Shown piece after piece: positions 4,961-5,719 of a stretch of DNA of 5,719 bases (positions are counted from its first letter, which is position 1; every line of letters starts with the position of its first letter). Under the pieces are notes generated by a model. It ran no database searches and was not told the origin of the DNA. It saw only the letters and a program-made list of their open reading frames with translations. The DNA is from an uncultured Gemmatimonadota bacterium. GTDB lineage: Bacteria; Gemmatimonadota; Gemmatimonadetes; Gemmatimonadales; Gemmatimonadaceae. The stretch spans positions 1 to 5,719 of the forward strand of contig CAMLEQ010000265.1 of assembly GCA_946479015.1 (NCBI GenBank). Reading direction: 5' to 3'. A program made the translations under genes and the position numbers.

Positions 4961-5719
4961 ATGGATCTCGCGAAATACGCCGAGCTGTTCCTGACGGAGA
5001 GTCGGGAGCATCTGTCGGTGCTGAACGACCAGCTTCTCGCGCTCGAGCGGGAGCCGGGGGCGATGGAGCCCGTGAGCGCCATCTTCCGCGCCGTGCACAC
5101 GGTGAAGGGGATGAGCGCGACGATGGGCTACCGCGCGGTGACCGAGCTCGCGCACGAGCTGGAGAGCGTGCTCGATCGGGTGCGGCGGGGGGCGCAGTCG
5201 GTGACGCCGGCGCTGATGGATGCGCTGTTCACGGGCGCGGATGCGCTCGAGGCGGCGATCGAGGCGTCGGTGCAGGGGAGGGCCGACGAGGTGGATGTGG
5301 CGTCGCCGGTGGAGCGGCTGAAGGCGCTGGCGGCGGCAGCGCGCCCCGCGCCGGGAGCGCCCGGGGGGGCCGCGGCGCCGTCCGCTCCGTCGCGGCCATC
5401 GCGCCCCACGCCGGCGTCGATGGCGGCGGTGACCGGCCGCGGCGTGCTGGTGCGCGTCAGGCTCGCCGCCGGCACCACGCTGCGTGGCGCGCGGGCGTTC
5501 CTGGTCGTGAAGAAGGCGGAGTCGCTGGGGACGGTGGTGTCGGTGGTGCCCCCGCTGGAGGCGCTACAGGCCGAGGCGTTCGACCGCGACTTCGTGCTGC
5601 GCCTCGACAGCGCGCTGGGCGCCGAGGAGATCGTGGCGGCGCTGAAGGGGGTGGGGGACGTCGAGGCGGTGAGCGTGGAGTCGTCGCGCACCGGCGGCGC
5701 CGTCACCGGCGCGGCGCCG
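4961..5719 (+). CDS. cheA: Chemotaxis histidine kinase CheA, N-terminal part (3' truncated)
   Basis: The frame is open from ATG 4961 to the window end (253 codons, no stop), so the dimerisation, ATPase and CheW-like domains lie beyond. CheA passes phosphate from ATP through its HPt histidine to CheY. The first domain (about residues 1-105) is an HPt domain with the signature AIFRAVHTVKGMSATMGY; its phospho-acceptor is H46 (codon 5096-5098). An Ala/Pro-rich linker follows (about 110-156). A second domain (about 157-243, with ARAFLVVKKAESLG, VVPPLEAL and GVGDVEAVSVE) resembles the CheY-docking P2 domain of B. subtilis/Thermotoga-type CheA. The ATG is the only start downstream of the in-frame stop at 4892 that retains the whole HPt helix bundle. 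A modest ribosome site, AGGGA (4954-4958), is close to the ATG and adjoins a hairpin. The gene was recognised by direct translation. Confidence 0.94.
   Translation, partial: MDLAKYAELFLTESREHLSVLNDQLLALEREPGAMEPVSAIFRAVHTVKGMSATMGYRAVTELAHELESVLDRVRRGAQSVTPALMDALFTGADALEAAIEASVQGRADEVDVASPVERLKALAAAARPAPGAPGGAAAPSAPSRPSRPTPASMAAVTGRGVLVRVRLAAGTTLRGARAFLVVKKAESLGTVVSVVPPLEALQAEAFDRDFVLRLDSALGAEEIVAALKGVGDVEAVSVESSRTGGAVTGAAP

Overview
The window is about 5.7 kb of very GC-rich bacterial chromosome. It carries seven genes, all on the + strand and tightly packed, most overlapping or within about 16 bases of the next. Both end genes are cut by the window. Order: ileS (3' two thirds), a TraR/DksA-type zinc-finger gene, lspA, an rluD-type pseudouridine synthase, cheW, cheY and cheA (5' part). 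No convincing gene lies on the - strand, and there are no tRNAs, rRNAs, CRISPR arrays or mobile elements.

Region 1 (1-3067/4091) is housekeeping. The order ileS - DksA-like - lspA - rluD-like matches, from memory, the Bacillus subtilis order ileS-ylyA-lspA-ylyB. The IleS looks like the second, eukaryote/Thermus-like bacterial type, with a C-terminal region of the DUF5915 kind. Region 2 (4060-5719) is the start of a chemotaxis cluster: coupling protein, response regulator and histidine kinase. It is joined to region 1 without a gap, because cheW starts inside the rluD-type gene. The high GC, IleS type, Bacillus-like gene order and Bacillus-like CheY sequence together suggest a Gemmatimonadota-like or other deep-branching high-GC bacterium. 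This is an inference and was not tested by any search.

The genes look like one transcription unit. Ile-tRNA charging, a putative RNA-polymerase-binding regulator, lipoprotein signal peptide removal and rRNA pseudouridylation lead directly into CheW-CheY-CheA. No intrinsic terminator or recognisable promoter was found. The longest gap between genes is 66 bases, between cheY and cheA, and holds a GC-only hairpin next to the cheA start.

I see no wholly new system. The unexpected structure is at smaller scale. A perfect 18-bp inverted repeat lies in ileS exactly at a degenerate zinc-knuckle site, and a 28-base palindrome lies in the S4 domain of the rluD-type gene. A 21-codon patch in ileS has foreign-looking codon use. 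The IleS residue matching the Thermus mupirocin-contacting His is Asn. CheY has Met-Gly-Gly in place of the usual Met-Asp-Gly, encoded by a seven-G run.
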